From: Porites lobata
Taxonomy: Eukaryota > Cnidaria > Anthozoa > Scleractinia > Poritidae
Assembly (NCBI GenBank): GCA_942486035.1
Contig: CALNXK010000171.1
Location: forward strand, 1,079,001 to 1,143,000
Length of the DNA: 64,000 nucleotides
Direction of reading: 5' to 3'
The position numbers and the translations under genes are program-made. How positions within the stretch are numbered: position 1 is the first letter of the stretch; each line of letters starts with the position of its first letter. Shown piece by piece: positions 1 to 13,300 of the stretch. Below the pieces are notes generated by a model, which saw only the letters and a program-made list of their open reading frames with translations, ran no database searches and was not told where the DNA came from.

Positions 1-1192
1 AAAACTAAGATTGTTTGGTAAGCCGTCTTAGGCCATTTTCGTTTCTTGTTCACTCTTTGATCGTTGTTAAGTCCGTGATTTTGTCATTTCGAGAAGAGGC
101 CATTGTCAGTCGCGTATATCTTTTCGTGCATGAATTCGGCCATGTTTTCAGTCCATGAGGACGTTCTTTCTTGCTGTTGTTATTTTTCCTCTGCATAATC
201 ATTTGTGCCATTTAACAAAATGACGGCTGCATTTGGAAAAAATAATATGAGATTTTTACAGTGCGGACACTGAAACCGGGACAGTTGGAAGAAGATTGTC
301 CAATCACGACGGTTTCGGGAATAAAATAAGGATTCTCATGTTTTTTTTTTGCAAATGGACCAATATCTTTTTTTATAATTGTTTCCAGAGAGGTCTGGTA
401 AGTTTAAACGGTTTTTTAAAATAGTTTTCGACGGTTGCATAGTTAAATCTTGAATTTTATTGGCCCGTTTGAAAGAATCTTTTGTTTTCAGAAATCGTTA
501 TGATTGGACAATTGGACAATCTTCTTTCAAGTGTCCCGGTTTGGGTGTTCGCATTGTGAAATATCTTTAAAGTAAGGCTTAACCTTATATGAGGTAAAAT
601 TCTCATCTGTGAACTTGTATGAGCCTCGGTGCGCCCAGTTGTGTTTTCTGGTCTTTTCTACGGTTTCAAAACGTTCTCTCGCCTGCGTTTTCACGCTTCT
701 TACGAGGCACCCGCTTACATGCACAATGTTTGATATACAATAAAAACCCGCGTGTAAGAACCTTGGGGCTTTTAAGAACCTGTTAACAGAAATTTGCCAT
801 TTTAACGACCAAAAAAATAAGAACCCGTTTAGCCAAGCAAAACGAATCAAGCAGGCTCTTCTATGCGGGATATAGTTAAACTGTGATAAACATTTTAACC
901 ACAGAGTTTGACTTCGAGATGGCAAATTAACATTACAAGAAAATCACTGATAGATAACATTGCATATATACATTCTGTTATCAGTATTCTTAGATTTATC
1001 ATGATACACTTGTTTATAAATACTGCATATTTAAGGACCAAGTTTTCCGCTGGTGATCAACAACTACATCTCCTTCATAAAAAGAACCTACTTAGCCTAA
1101 ATTGCAAATGACTACCCAAAAATATAGAAACCTATTTTTCCAGACTTAAAAGCATGCATGTTCCTACTCATTGGTTTTGAAATGTATTACAG
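1..1192. other. Intron (upstream exons not in window)
   Basis: AT-rich sequence with no exon I can defend. The codon split at 1193 requires an upstream exon ending in phase 1, and none was found here. Apart from the inverted-repeat element at 259-556 I recognise nothing. Confidence 0.5.
259..556. mobile_element. MITE-like inverted-repeat element
   Basis: Two arms of about 50 bp face each other: 259-310 (ACTGAAACCGGGACAGTTGG, then GAAGAAGATTGTCC) and 498-556, whose reverse complement reads ACCGGGACACTTGAAAG, then AAGATTGTCC. The right arm has a 9-bp direct duplication of ATTGGACAA. No coding capacity. The target-site duplication is unclear and the family is not identified. Confidence 0.7.
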
Positions 1193-1376
1193 GCGTTCTT
1201 CATATACAAGTACAGTACACCGCAGAAGTTGGACACGCCTTTGTTATTAACAGTCGACTGCCTCTCAAGAAATGGGTACAGGTTGTGATGTCAGTGGATG
1301 ATACCACTGTGTACGTGACAACAAGGCAGTTTAATGGTCACGTGCTAGAAAGGGAGGCAAATGCTGTCCACACAGA
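1193..1376 (+). CDS. SEL1L3: SEL1L3-like exon a (LamG/ConA-like domain)
   Basis: Acceptor TTACAG at 1187-1192, donor GTAAGT at 1377. The exon starts with the last two bases of a codon and ends in phase 2. It encodes residues 1-62, with the beta-sandwich pattern LPLKKWVQVVMSVDD followed by TTVYVTT. The previous exon is not in the window. Confidence 0.88.
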
Positions 1377-4300
1377 GTAAGTCTGAACTTTATTAGTTCT
1401 ACTAGTGATTGGTCATTGTTGGGGAGTAAGGATGGCGAAGTTGTCAGAGCAGTCGCCTTCCACAAATGTGGCGCGGTTTCAAATCTCGGTGTCGACTCCA
1501 TTTGTCGGTTTGTTGTTGTTTCTCTTCCTTGCTCCCAGTGGTTTTTCACCGGCATTCCGGTTTTCTCCTCTCCTCAAAAACATTCCATTCCGATTCGACC
1601 CTGAACGCACGTAGGAGGTAGGGGTACTCGCCTATGTAGGCTATATAACTATGTAAACAATACCAATGTCAGCACTAAAGCACACGTACCAGCTCCGTGG
1701 TAAGATCAGTACCTTACGCATACGTACAAACATAACACTCGGGCAGTGGCAGCCTTGGGCAGCTGTTTCGACCTCATTAGGACTCGTCAGCATGGCCTTA
1801 CCCCAGGCGAGAGCTCTCACTTGCGATCATCGACCCCGCCCTTTACTATGTGCCGCCCCATAGGGTATCGTTTCTTTGTGCCGTTTTGGTGAGAAAGCGG
1901 GACCAGAGGGGTGTAGAAATTGGCGTGTTTTGGTCGGAAACAGGGTCAGGATTTGGAATCCCTAAGATTTTTTATCTCTAACAGTGCCACCCGGGTACTT
2001 AAGGCAGGCAACATTTTCGTTTCTTCCTTTTAAAATGAGTGTTTTATGGTGCCCCAAATATTTTAATTCATTCTTGACAATCTCTGCAGTTTCCCAAAAG
2101 GATCATTTACGTACCATGACACTGAAGGATTCTGGGTGCTTGGTGGTACCGAGGGTTCACAGACATTCAAAGGAATCATTGGGCATACTCGTATCTACAG
2201 ACGACACTTGTTATTTGCAGACCAGGTAAAAGAAAGTGCTGTGCATCTGAATTTGTTAACATTATTTTTTTTTTTATCATTTTTCATTTGCAAGTTGCTT
2301 AAATTTCCTGCATAACTGCCTTACCTATGGGAGACTTACAAAAAATGAGTTAAAAATACATTCTTTTCTTTGATGGGAACATGTGAACCCATACTCAAAC
2401 TTTCCGTGGCGTCAGCGAGTCAAAAAGCACAAAGAAATAATGGGCACAAGAAAAAACGGGCGCAGGCGAGCGAAAAACGCGAGTGTCCCCCTCGCGAACA
2501 CCTGTTCTCTCTTGCTCTCCTTATTTCCTAACCCTTTCTAAGCAGGCAACGTTAACAGAGCATCGCATCGATAATGCGGAAGTCACAGGTTAGAATCGTT
2601 GGAGCCCTGGGCTGAGTTTTCTTGGATTGTCATGGCACCCTGTTAAAAAGTTGCGTTGGTCGGCCTTTGAACAACTGCTCTCTTTACTTGTTGCAGTTGT
2701 GACTGTATTTTGAGCTGTCTTTTCGCAGTTCCTAACTTGTTCCGGTGATCATTTCGTCATTGTAAAATCGATTTCCTTTGTTTTTAGGTCTTCTCGCCTC
2801 CTAAAGATCACTTGATGTTCAGCATGGGTAAATAAATTATCTTTTGTCATTTTTTTACTTTGCATGCGGTATTGAGTCGATTTTTGTTGTTGTTGGCGTA
2901 GTGTGGCAATTTTTCTAAGGAAACGCTTTCTGTTTTATCTAGAGACGATTGCAAGAAATCAGAAGAGAATTATGAATTATGGTGATTCGATTTATTCCGT
3001 CGTATTTTTCCTTGTTTAAACGCAGAACGCGGGGCCTTTTCATGTATTTAACTTGTGAACTTGTAAAAAGGTTGAAATAAGCTTCAACCTGATTACTGCA
3101 ATACATGAATTCATAGGGCACTTTGTTTACTCATTTAATTGACAGCTCTGGATGATCACTCAATAAGTTGCAGTGAAAAGATTGTTAAGCTGCACGAGGC
3201 TACACTGGAGCAAATAGAGAAAGAGTTGGAGGAAAGAGGTATGGCTGTGTGGAATAACAGAGCTAATAACGTGTACAGTGTCTGCGATGACTGATAACGT
3301 TGAAGAGAAATTCTACCCATACCCTTCCTCCCCCTCCCCCCCACCTCTCCCACAACTGGGATCTATTTGTTCCTTCGTTAACTTATTTCCTTAATTTTTA
3401 TGGGTTATCCTGTCAGACTCCTCTGTTTTATGTTTTTGTGGACCAGACGGTGCACAAAGGTCAATAGCATTCCTAGCATTTTGATATTTTTTACCAATAA
3501 ACACGTCCCATTAATTTATTCCGTCACAATTTTCAAACAGAAAACAAAGGATTGTGCACCTTCAGGGAGCTTCCAACATAAACAGCAGCACTGTTGTTTT
3601 TATATTTGATGTTAGTTGTCTTTCATAACCAGTCTCCTCTAATAACTATGATTTTTTTAGATCATTGCGTTAACAAGCGCAAATCCCTGAAGGATCTCAT
3701 CCCTACCCCTGGGGGTATTGACCTTCAGTCTGATGTACCATTATCAGGGGAGTCCCCTGAGGTTGATGTTATTGCACGAGACGCCATAATCTCTGACCCT
3801 AATCATTTGATGTCTGTGGCGGCTTCTTTGTATCAAGAGGCCAGTGAAAAACTGGTAGGTTAATTTTATTCAGTTGGTTAAGTGCTATTTTAGGCCATTG
3901 TAAAAGAAGGAAAAAAAACTTTGACAACGTAAAGGTTGTGTAATAGAGGTGAATTGTAACTTTTCTTTTCTCCTCCTGTGATCTTCACATTCGTCTCTTT
4001 CCCTTTTTTTTTCTTTCGTTGAGCGCGCGACCAAGCTAAACTCATCCCCAGGTTTACTAGACAACGAAAAAGGGAGAGATGCTTCACCTCCGACACCATA
4101 CCAAACGTAAAAGGCTCGCACGCTTTTCCAAGCACGAATCCCACTTTCGGCGCTACATTCCTCGCGAAAAGCGATTTAGATGGAAGAAGGTCAAATTAAC
4201 TCTTCGGAATCCAATTCTCATTGGCAGTTAATTCATTCGTATCGTAGGATGGCCTTAATTGTAGTAAGCTAATAGCTTTTTGGTGGCTCTTGAACATATA

Positions 4301-7300
4301 TAACCTTACTTATGCGCCGTTATCACATCATTCAACTGCTCTTCTCCTCTTCCGCTTGAAATAAGAAAAGTTTGGTCATTATCATGATGTGACAGCAGCC
4401 CTTAGTTCTCCATATTTTCTGTATTTAAGTCCAACAGCTTAAGAGAGGCGAGTGTAGCAATGGGAATCGTCCGAGTTTCCAGCTGTATGGGACACCTCAA
4501 GTCACATTACATGGCAGGGATTATGAATATGATCGGTTTAGGGGTTCCACAAGACTTGATCCAGGTATGTTAGTCTGTTAAATTGTTCACCCTCGTGTTT
4601 TTCCGGAAAGAAGACTACTTTTTGTAAAAGAGAAAGGTAAAGACTACTGGGGAGTATCAGTCGTTCGCAGGATTCTATCCGCATAACCGAAAGCTAAAGC
4701 ATTACCACAGGAAAGTACTGCTCAGTAGCTTTCATTTGAATAGTCACACTTTTGGATTTCATCCACAGACTCAGAAGTTAAAGTCAACTTGTACAGAATA
4801 GTAAACAGCACCACAGGAAAGTATTCAGTAGCTTTCATTTGAATGGTCACACTTTAGGATTTCATTCACAGACTCAGAAGTTAGAGTCAACTTTGTACAG
4901 AATAGTAAACAGCACCACAGGAAAGTACTGCTCAGTAGCTTTCATTTGAATGGTCACACTTGAGGATTTCATTCACAGACTCAGAAGTTAGAGTCAACTT
5001 TGTACAGAATAGTAAACAGCACCACAGGAAAGTACTGCTCAGTAGCTTTCATGTGAATGGTCACACCGAAGCATTTCATTTATACAAACTAAAGCTAGAC
5101 TGTTTATTAGAAGCTCATCGCTTCTTGTAAGTCTTAATGCTTGGTCTTTATAAAATCGTGTTTCGCGGCTTTTTCGCTATATTGTTAACAGGGGCGCTCG
5201 TAATGTTTTTGCAGGGCTGGAAATATTTATTGTTAGGAGCAGCCAATGACAGTCCTTTATGTCAGATGGCGTTAGCGTACCGACATCTCATTGGATCCGA
5301 TGGGCTTCACCAGGATTGTGATGTGGCAATTGGTAGGACGCTACTATTTTTAGCTTTCAGATGTTCGTTGACATCTTTTCTGACACCCTTTTTCCAATGA
5401 AAACTGTTTAATAGATAGTTGAAATGACGAAATGCCTCTAGTTTGCAAAAAAGGTCGTATTTTTGCGTCGGTCTAAAATGCAAAAGTTCCGCACGAAAGG
5501 TCTGGATCGAGGGTAAAAAAGGAGTTAGGTTGAGGAGAGACCGGCGCCGTGTGAGGTTAGTGCGAGAGTTTCGTGCCAGGCTTTGTGCCTTGTAAAGAGC
5601 TATTTCGAGAAAAAGACCGACTGCTTTCATTCGAATATTCCTCAAGTAATTCCCTCTGTTCTGCAATCCTGGACGAAAAGTCCTTGAGACAGTACAAGCA
5701 TAACAGCAGTTCGATGTGAACCACAAGTGAATGTGATGTTCGGAAAAGCAATGCTGTCCTTTGAAAAATCGTTCACCCTCCCCCCTTCCCTGCCCAATAC
5801 AATGATGAGAGATCAGAGAAACTGTGGCTTGACGGTTTCAACACTGTCCGTGGGGTGGAAGGAGGGAGTGGGGAAGTGGACTGCTAGTCGCGCGCAAATG
5901 TTAATTTAGCACATGTTAAAAAGCTTTGAAACTGTACAACTGAACCAAGTTTTTTGTCCATGATTGTAGTTTCTAAGTTAGACTCAAGGACGGGAGAAAA
6001 TAAAAGCTTGTGCTTATTTCCTTTCCCACGAAAAAATAAAAAGGATAATAAATAACAACGGGCGCGATTTGATAACTGAGACCCTGGAACAAGTAAAATT
6101 ATGAATCCTAACAAGGCAATTTCATTTATAATAGGGTATTATAAAGCAGCCGCCTTAACAACAGACAAGATGCTGCAAGAACATCAAGAAGTAAATGTAA
6201 GTTCTAAGCTAAGAGACATTTCCCTTGCACGTATTATTTTACAGTCCAAAGAGTTCCACGATAAGGATAGTTGCTCTCTATAGCCAAGCGATAATACCCC
6301 ACGCCGTATTGGATATTTCGTGGTTCTATACAATTACGAAGCGCCGTGAAGTGATACATCAAACACGTTAACGAGTGTTTGATCTGTTTTCCAAACACTG
6401 AGAAGTGTTATATCAAACACGTTTATCTGCTTTCCAAACTCTGAGAAGTGTTATATCAAACACGTTAACTGAGTGTTTCATCTGTTTTCCAAACACTGAG
6501 AAGTGTTATATCAAACACGTTAACGAGTGTTTCATTTGTTTTCAAACACCGAAAAGTGAATCACGTTAAGGAGTGTTTCATCTGATAGCCAAACATCAGG
6601 GGATAGATTAAAAAAGATACCCCGCCGAGTTTTTCTAGAACAAATTTGAGGGTTTTTTTGGATTGTCAGATAAAACACAATGTGAAGTGTTTGATGAAGC
6701 TTCTCAAAAGGTCAATAATTCGCATTGATATTTAGTGGTAAAGTCTCTCATTGAGTATCACTCAATCCGCAAGCAAATCGAGTCGAGTTTGTCACGAGTA
6801 AGAGTCCACAAAAGACAGAGAGCTTCCATTGTATACACACACAGTGGGCCATTTATATAATTTTCTCTTCTCTTTTTTCCACCATCTTGCAATAAATTGT
6901 AATGTGTACAACCAGGAGCCGAGTAATCGGCTCCTAGTATACCCTAGTAATGTGTATACCCCAGTAACATTCGGTAATAGTGCAAAAAATAAATCTGAAT
7001 CTAAGGCAGACAGAGTTTTGCTTCATCATCTTTACACATTGCGTTGAGTCATCACAAAAAATATTGAAGAATAACTTAATAGTTTAGGAAGCCGCCTGTA
7101 TTATTTTCAGACTCACTCGGAAGCAGTTCGTTTGGACGATTATGACGAACTGGCCAAACACAAAGGAAATGAGTCAGATGTGTTCCAGTGGCTTACACAT
7201 CAAGCATGGCATGGATTGTCTGATGCTCAAGTAATTGATCGGCAGATTACAGTCAAGCCAGGTCAAGCGCACTCCCATTGATGCCATTAATGAATCGATC

Positions 7301-10300
7301 GTTTGAAAAAATGAATCCGTTAGTCGTTGCTGCAAACATATCAAATTCACATCTGCATTCCTGCACGCGTAATGAGTAGTGAATATTGTACGATACCTTC
7401 TCTATATTCGTCATGTTGACAAATCTTTGATGGGAACAAACTGCTTTGAAGACATTTACATCAATTTCAAGAAAGCTGAGCTGGTAGAGATTCCATAACT
7501 ACCTCGCGTGTGAATTCACTTCTCAATGCGCATACAGGAGTGCAGAGCTGAATAAAATAAATAATAAATAGAGGATATTACACGGTGGCGAGAAGATATG
7601 AATTTTATGTTCGAGTGGCAAGAACAATATCTCACGAGTGAGCGAAGCGAACGAGTGAGATATTGTTCTTGCCACGAGAACATAAAATTCATATCTTCGA
7701 GCTAACGTGTAATGTTCTTTTTATTATATGGAGAAACCAATTCAACAAAAGCAAAAGGCGGGAATCGTGACGTCATTGAACGATACGACACTCACAAAGG
7801 TGACATACGGAAAATACGCCACTCGGGTCCCGGATGAAGTGGCGTATGGAATCTACGAGTGGTTTAGTTCCCAGTAAAACACTCTCCTCCGTATAATAAA
7901 TTCATTAATGGGATCTTGGGTGGTGCGCTTGACCTGGCTTGACTGAAAGCACCTAGGGCCTGTTTATGCGGAGGTGGGGAACCACAGATAGGTGAGGCAA
8001 CCCGCTTAAGTGGTGTAACCCGCCTGTCCATATAATCTCCTATTTAAATTTCATCATGTTTAGATGATAGGTGGGGTGTAATCTCTCATATTTTCACCCC
8101 ACCTATTATGTAAACGTGATTAAATTTAAATAAGAGATTATATGGACTGGAGGGTTACCCCACTTAAGCGGGTTACCTCACCTACCTGGGGTCCCCCACT
8201 TCCATTTAAACAGGCCCTTAAGCAGCGACTCATAACTTCTTTTTTCACGATCGGTACGATCACTGCATGAAAAATGTCTCGTGATTGAAAAGATCCCCGG
8301 CTGCGATATGCTGAGTATCGGGCAGTTCTAGGAAAAGACGAAGAGAGAAAGGAGGAAGGAGAGAGCGAGCAGAGAAACCCCTCCTCTCCCTCCCCCTTCG
8401 TTTTGTAGCATCTCCTAACGAAGCCCTGATATTCAGGCTGAGCCCGCGAATACAGCCCCCTCTCAATGATTCCAGCCAAACGGCCGAGCGGCAAGGAGCG
8501 GTGAAAGGCGGCTGTCTTTGCAGGCTAAAACGATCGTTACCTTATAACAACCAGAAACCAGCCTTATAACAGAACGGGGCTCCGTGTTAGAGATTGTTAT
8601 CACAGGGATTCCTGCGATCATGTAAGGGGTGTTTCAGCTCGCCTTCTAAGAAGAACTCATTGACTTTTTACAAGGAAATATGGTCCGGGTAAGAGCAAGG
8701 ACACCGAAACAGCCGTAACCAGTGGATTCTTAAAAGAGGTCCAGTTGACTTGATAGCCCAGTTGCTAAGAGTACTGCGGTCGTGTAGCAGCGTCACAGAA
8801 AAGAATCCCGTTTTTTTTCTGTCTTCCTTTTTCCTTTTTCCCAGGCCACAACTGCTCAAGTTGTGTACACAATTACGACAATGCGTCTTTCCTCTGTTAA
8901 AATCACACGGTAATGGAAGGGGGCAGGCACAGAATCTGGGACAAACGTTTTTAAAACACAATAAGTGCTTTTTAGAGCGTTTGCACAGCATCTAATACTG
9001 ATTACGTTACTCTCGTGTTATGTTTTCTTCTTTAGAGTCTACTTGCAGAGATGTACTATTACGGTAAGCGCGGCTTGCAGCGAGATTTGAACAGGGCGGT
9101 GAAATACTATCAGATGGGAGCAGACAAGGGAGACCCAGAGGGACTTTATAATCTCGGTATTTCTATGTTAAAGGTAAGATACAAGGGTGACATGCGCATG
9201 GCAAATATGGCAGGATGCAGTCGCGCGCATGATGTTACTTTGGAGGAATTTTTCCAGCTTACGAAGTTTGTTAATGAAGTGTGCATGGCAAACTCGTGAG
9301 TTTGTATGGCAGAATATAGTCGCTCACTTACCAAAACTACCATACCAGACCAGTGATTTGTAATACTACTTCGACTATTAGTCAGAACTGTCCAGTCAAA
9401 TCATTCTATACCTAAAAAGCGTGAACGAAACGTAGTGGTTTTTTATTTTGAGAAGGACTCTTACGGTTGGGCAGTTCGGACTCTTAGTAAGCATCCTTAA
9501 AGGAGGTGTGTCACGAAATTCAGCCAAATTATGAAATTACAAAATGCCCGTTAAATTAAGAGAAACGTAAAAATAACCGCTTAAAATTTTAAAGGAAGGT
9601 TAAAATACGGATGGCCAAAACTGAAGAAGATTGAAACGGATTGAAATTAGGGTTTTTGAAAACTGTTTAGCCTAACAGTTTTTTAAAGTTGATCCCTGCT
9701 GCTTGCAACTTCAAAAATAATGGTCAAGAGACATATTTGTTTGTCTCGGATCTCTGATTTTGTCATTTACCTTTAATTTCTTTGCTTACTTTAAGTTCCA
9801 TAGCGATTGAGGGCGAGTAATTGGCAAAATTAAACAAAATGATAAAGTGAAGGCCTTGTACACCTAACCCGATTTTAAATTGTATATTTGATCTCGTCAG
9901 TAATAATAAAAATCCTGGAACAACAAAAAGCATGCGCAATCTATAGTGGTTTAAAACAAAAACATGTTCTTTGCTTAGGAAATTTAAAGTTCTAATTATG
10001 TCTCTGCCACGAATTTTGACCCGATGCTACTGAAAAGCCCAATATCAACTTTAAAGGGAGGAAACATTCCTAACAAAATTTTATTTTTCTTAAACAGGGT
10101 CATGGAGTTCAGCAGAACGAAACGGAAGCTATCAATCTATTCAAACTCTCTGCAGAACAGGTACGCTTCTGTGTAATTCGCTTGGTAAATTAATTCCATA
10201 AGAAAGTCCGTAGCGTAAGAGAATGTATGAGAGATGGGTTAAACTTAAAAAAAATTCTGGATACAAGCGTTCAATGTTGTTTGTGGGGTAGGGGCGGGGT

Positions 10301-13300
10301 TGCGCATGTGTGACTTAAAAAATACCACACAAATTAATGCAACTTTACGCCAAGACGTTTGTCCATGATTGTAGATCTGAAGAAACCTGACGTTTCTGCC
10401 CTTTACTACCGGGGGGAGTTTTGATTTAGTGGCATTGGATTGTTCATATAACATAAAAATCTGTCTGATTTTATAAGTAGCAAAAATTTCCACTCTTGTA
10501 TTCGCAGGATCATTTCGTCCTTTTTTTTCGCTTGTAGGATTTTCCACCCGCCCTTAACGCTTTGGGTTTTTATGAAGTCAACATGCGCCATAACTTTAGT
10601 GGAGGCGCCATTTACTTCAAAAGAGCAGCTGACAAGGGCGACCGAGACGGCCTTAGTAACCTGGCCGTATCCTACGATAACGGTTGGGTGGCTGGACACC
10701 CCCCTGACAAGGTATTCATATTGACTCGCATTGTACTAAGGGGGACCGGGGAGCATGAGTACTAAAGTGGTAAAAAGACTCTCCACCGATCAATAATATA
10801 CACTTAATGTCAGATCCCGAGGGAAACAGTTAGTTTTGTTTTTCTTCGTCTCGGGAAACATCAGGACTCGAGGGAAAACAAAACTAACTGGTTTCCCGAG
10901 GGAATATAATCGATTCAATCGTCCAGTAAAATTTTCGCATAGATTTTTCGTTTTGGGGACAGAAACCCCGCTGGACTTTGGTGTTGTGAAACAGTAATGC
11001 TGTTTTTCATTTCGTTTCTTCTTTTATTTACAGAAAGAAGCGTTTAAATACTGGTTTGAGGCTGCAACCAAGGGCCATCCTGGCTCATGTCTTACTGTGG
11101 GGGAAGGGGTCAGTAGTGGTCAGTACGTGGAAAAGAACTGCCCCTTAGGGGTGGTGTAAGTATCAATGATGCACTGATTTCTTCCTTACCTTATTTAAAG
11201 CCTCTTTGTAACCTTTTTCCTGTTCTTGTATACAGATACCTTCGTTTTGTCGCAGAACAGAATCCCGAAGTAGGATGGTTGATGCGTAAGGGCTTAGAAG
11301 CTTACTACACCGGAAATATGTAAGAGAAGAAGACGCTGATTTGTCTTTAATTTTTTTGTTTTCCTTAAAAAAAACAAAGATCAAAAGTTAGAAAAAAACG
11401 TTTTCTCGTGTAGCCGTAAGTTTGAAAAGCTGGGCCGAATTTACGGAGGCATCCTAAGTTAAGATACCCATAAGTACTGTTTCTTTACAATGTGTCACTT
11501 TATTTTTTTTTTTGTATTTTAATGAATTTAATGTGTCACTTTATGTGAAGACGAACCCATGGTTAATAGGGTTTCCCTTTTTTATTTGAGAATAAAACAT
11601 CGTTTTCATATAGAAGACCTCCTACGTACCCTCGTTTGTTAAAAAAAGCTTGGTATAGACTGATGTAGTCTCCTATTTCCCGGTAAGACCGTAGGGATCG
11701 AGCCCTGAACGCTACAGGCAAATGTAACGATCCTGGCCTGGGGACCATTTTACGAAAAATAGAAGACCTTGAACAGTCTAGGCTTATCTGCCCTATTTAT
11801 AATCGTTGTTATCGTTTCATTTTAGGTATAAATCGTTTGTTGATTTTCTATTCGCTGCTGAGGTCGGAATGGAAGTTCCCCTGTACAATACAGCCATGTT
11901 GTGCGAAGAAAATCAGGTTAGATTAGACTAAATTATTCAGTGTTGATTAAAATCTAAAGTCAAAGGAGACACTTGCAGATACTTTTGGTTAAGTTGTTAT
12001 TATCTGCAAAGTTGGGCATCAAATACGATCAATATAAGAAATGTAACGTGACACTGTGGAATTTTTTTCCTTGGTATCCCAACAGTAATAGAGAGCTTTA
12101 GATTTAAGGACGAGAACGATGGATCGCTAAATCAATGAATCAGTAGATCCATAGATCGATGGATCAGTAGATGGATGGATCGCTAGATCGTTGGATAGCT
12201 AGATCGATGGATCGCTATATCGATGGATCGCTAGATCGATGGATCGCTAGATCGATGGATCGCTAGAACAATGGATCGCTAGATCGGTGGATCCCTAGAT
12301 CGATTCATCAGTAGATCGCAGGATCGCTAGACCAATGGATCGCTAGATCGATGGATCGCTTGAACGATGGATCGCTAGAACGGTGGCTCGATAGATCGAT
12401 TGATCAGTAGATCAATGGATCACTAGATCGATGGATCAGTAGATCGCTGGATCGGTGGATAGCTAGATCGATGGATCGCTAGATCGATGGATCGCTAAAT
12501 CGATGGATCAGTAGATCGATGGATCGCTAGATCGAAGGGTCAGTAGAGCGATGGATCGCTAGATCGATGTATCAGTACAGCGCTGCATCGCTAGATGGAT
12601 GGATCAGTAGAGCGCTGGATTGCTAGATCGGTGGATTACTAGAACTATGGATCGCTAGAACGATGGATCTCTAGATCAATGGATCAGTAGATCGATGGAT
12701 TGCTAGATCGATGGATCTCTAGATTGATGGATCAGTAGATCACTGGATCGCTAGATCGGTGGATCGGTAGAACGATGGATCTCTACGTACGAGTACGAGA
12801 TTTAACTTAAAGTTTTTGTGCGTGTTCTAAAAAGAAAACCCGGAAAGCTCCAGGTTCAATTTACTTTTTTTCACCAAAAAAGTTAGTACTGTTTTTTATT
12901 CTGAAGGAAGTTAAGCCCTCTCCCGATAGCAGAATGGTAAAACGTTTTACATTTGATTACTTGTTCACGCCACTACGATAATTCTCGTAATGGAATGACG
13001 ACGGCTATCACCAGTATCACGTTTTCACGGCAACATGACGCTGTTTCACGGGTGATCAATACTCAGTATTGAGAAAATGTCGTACTCGTAGTCGTTCTCG
13101 TCTCAGAATCTAAAACTCTCTCATATCTTATAAGCCAAAGTTAACCGCATAGTACAACTAAATAAATACTGGTACCTTGATTTTCCATTGTAAGATCTAT
13201 TTTCACTTTTGTATATTTAGATTAAAAACAAGTCGAAAACACAAATGACGAGACATAAAATTTTCCCTCGGTAAGCCTTTTTGCCGACTTTCTGGTCGCC

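Noticed and set aside
386..400. Possible upstream micro-exon (acceptor TTCCAG, donor GTAAGT)
   Set aside because: Only 9 nt, located inside the inverted-repeat element, and it leaves the wrong phase for the exon at 1193.
1984..2229. 81-codon open frame overlapping exon b in another frame
   Set aside because: The phase-consistent frame of exon b carries the ConA-like motif. This one is a shadow on the same strand.
5307..5726. 139-codon minus-strand open frame
   Set aside because: It overlaps the coding exon at 5215-5332 on the other strand, shows no recognisable domain, and nothing in its surroundings suggests a gene.
8138..8494. 118-codon minus-strand open frame
   Set aside because: It runs partly into the palindromic MITE at 7956-8217 and through a purine-rich low-complexity stretch. 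No family resemblance.
11414..11465. Possible extra exon after a GTGTAG acceptor at about 11414
   Set aside because: Adding it breaks the phase between exons n and o, which join perfectly through a split methionine codon without it.
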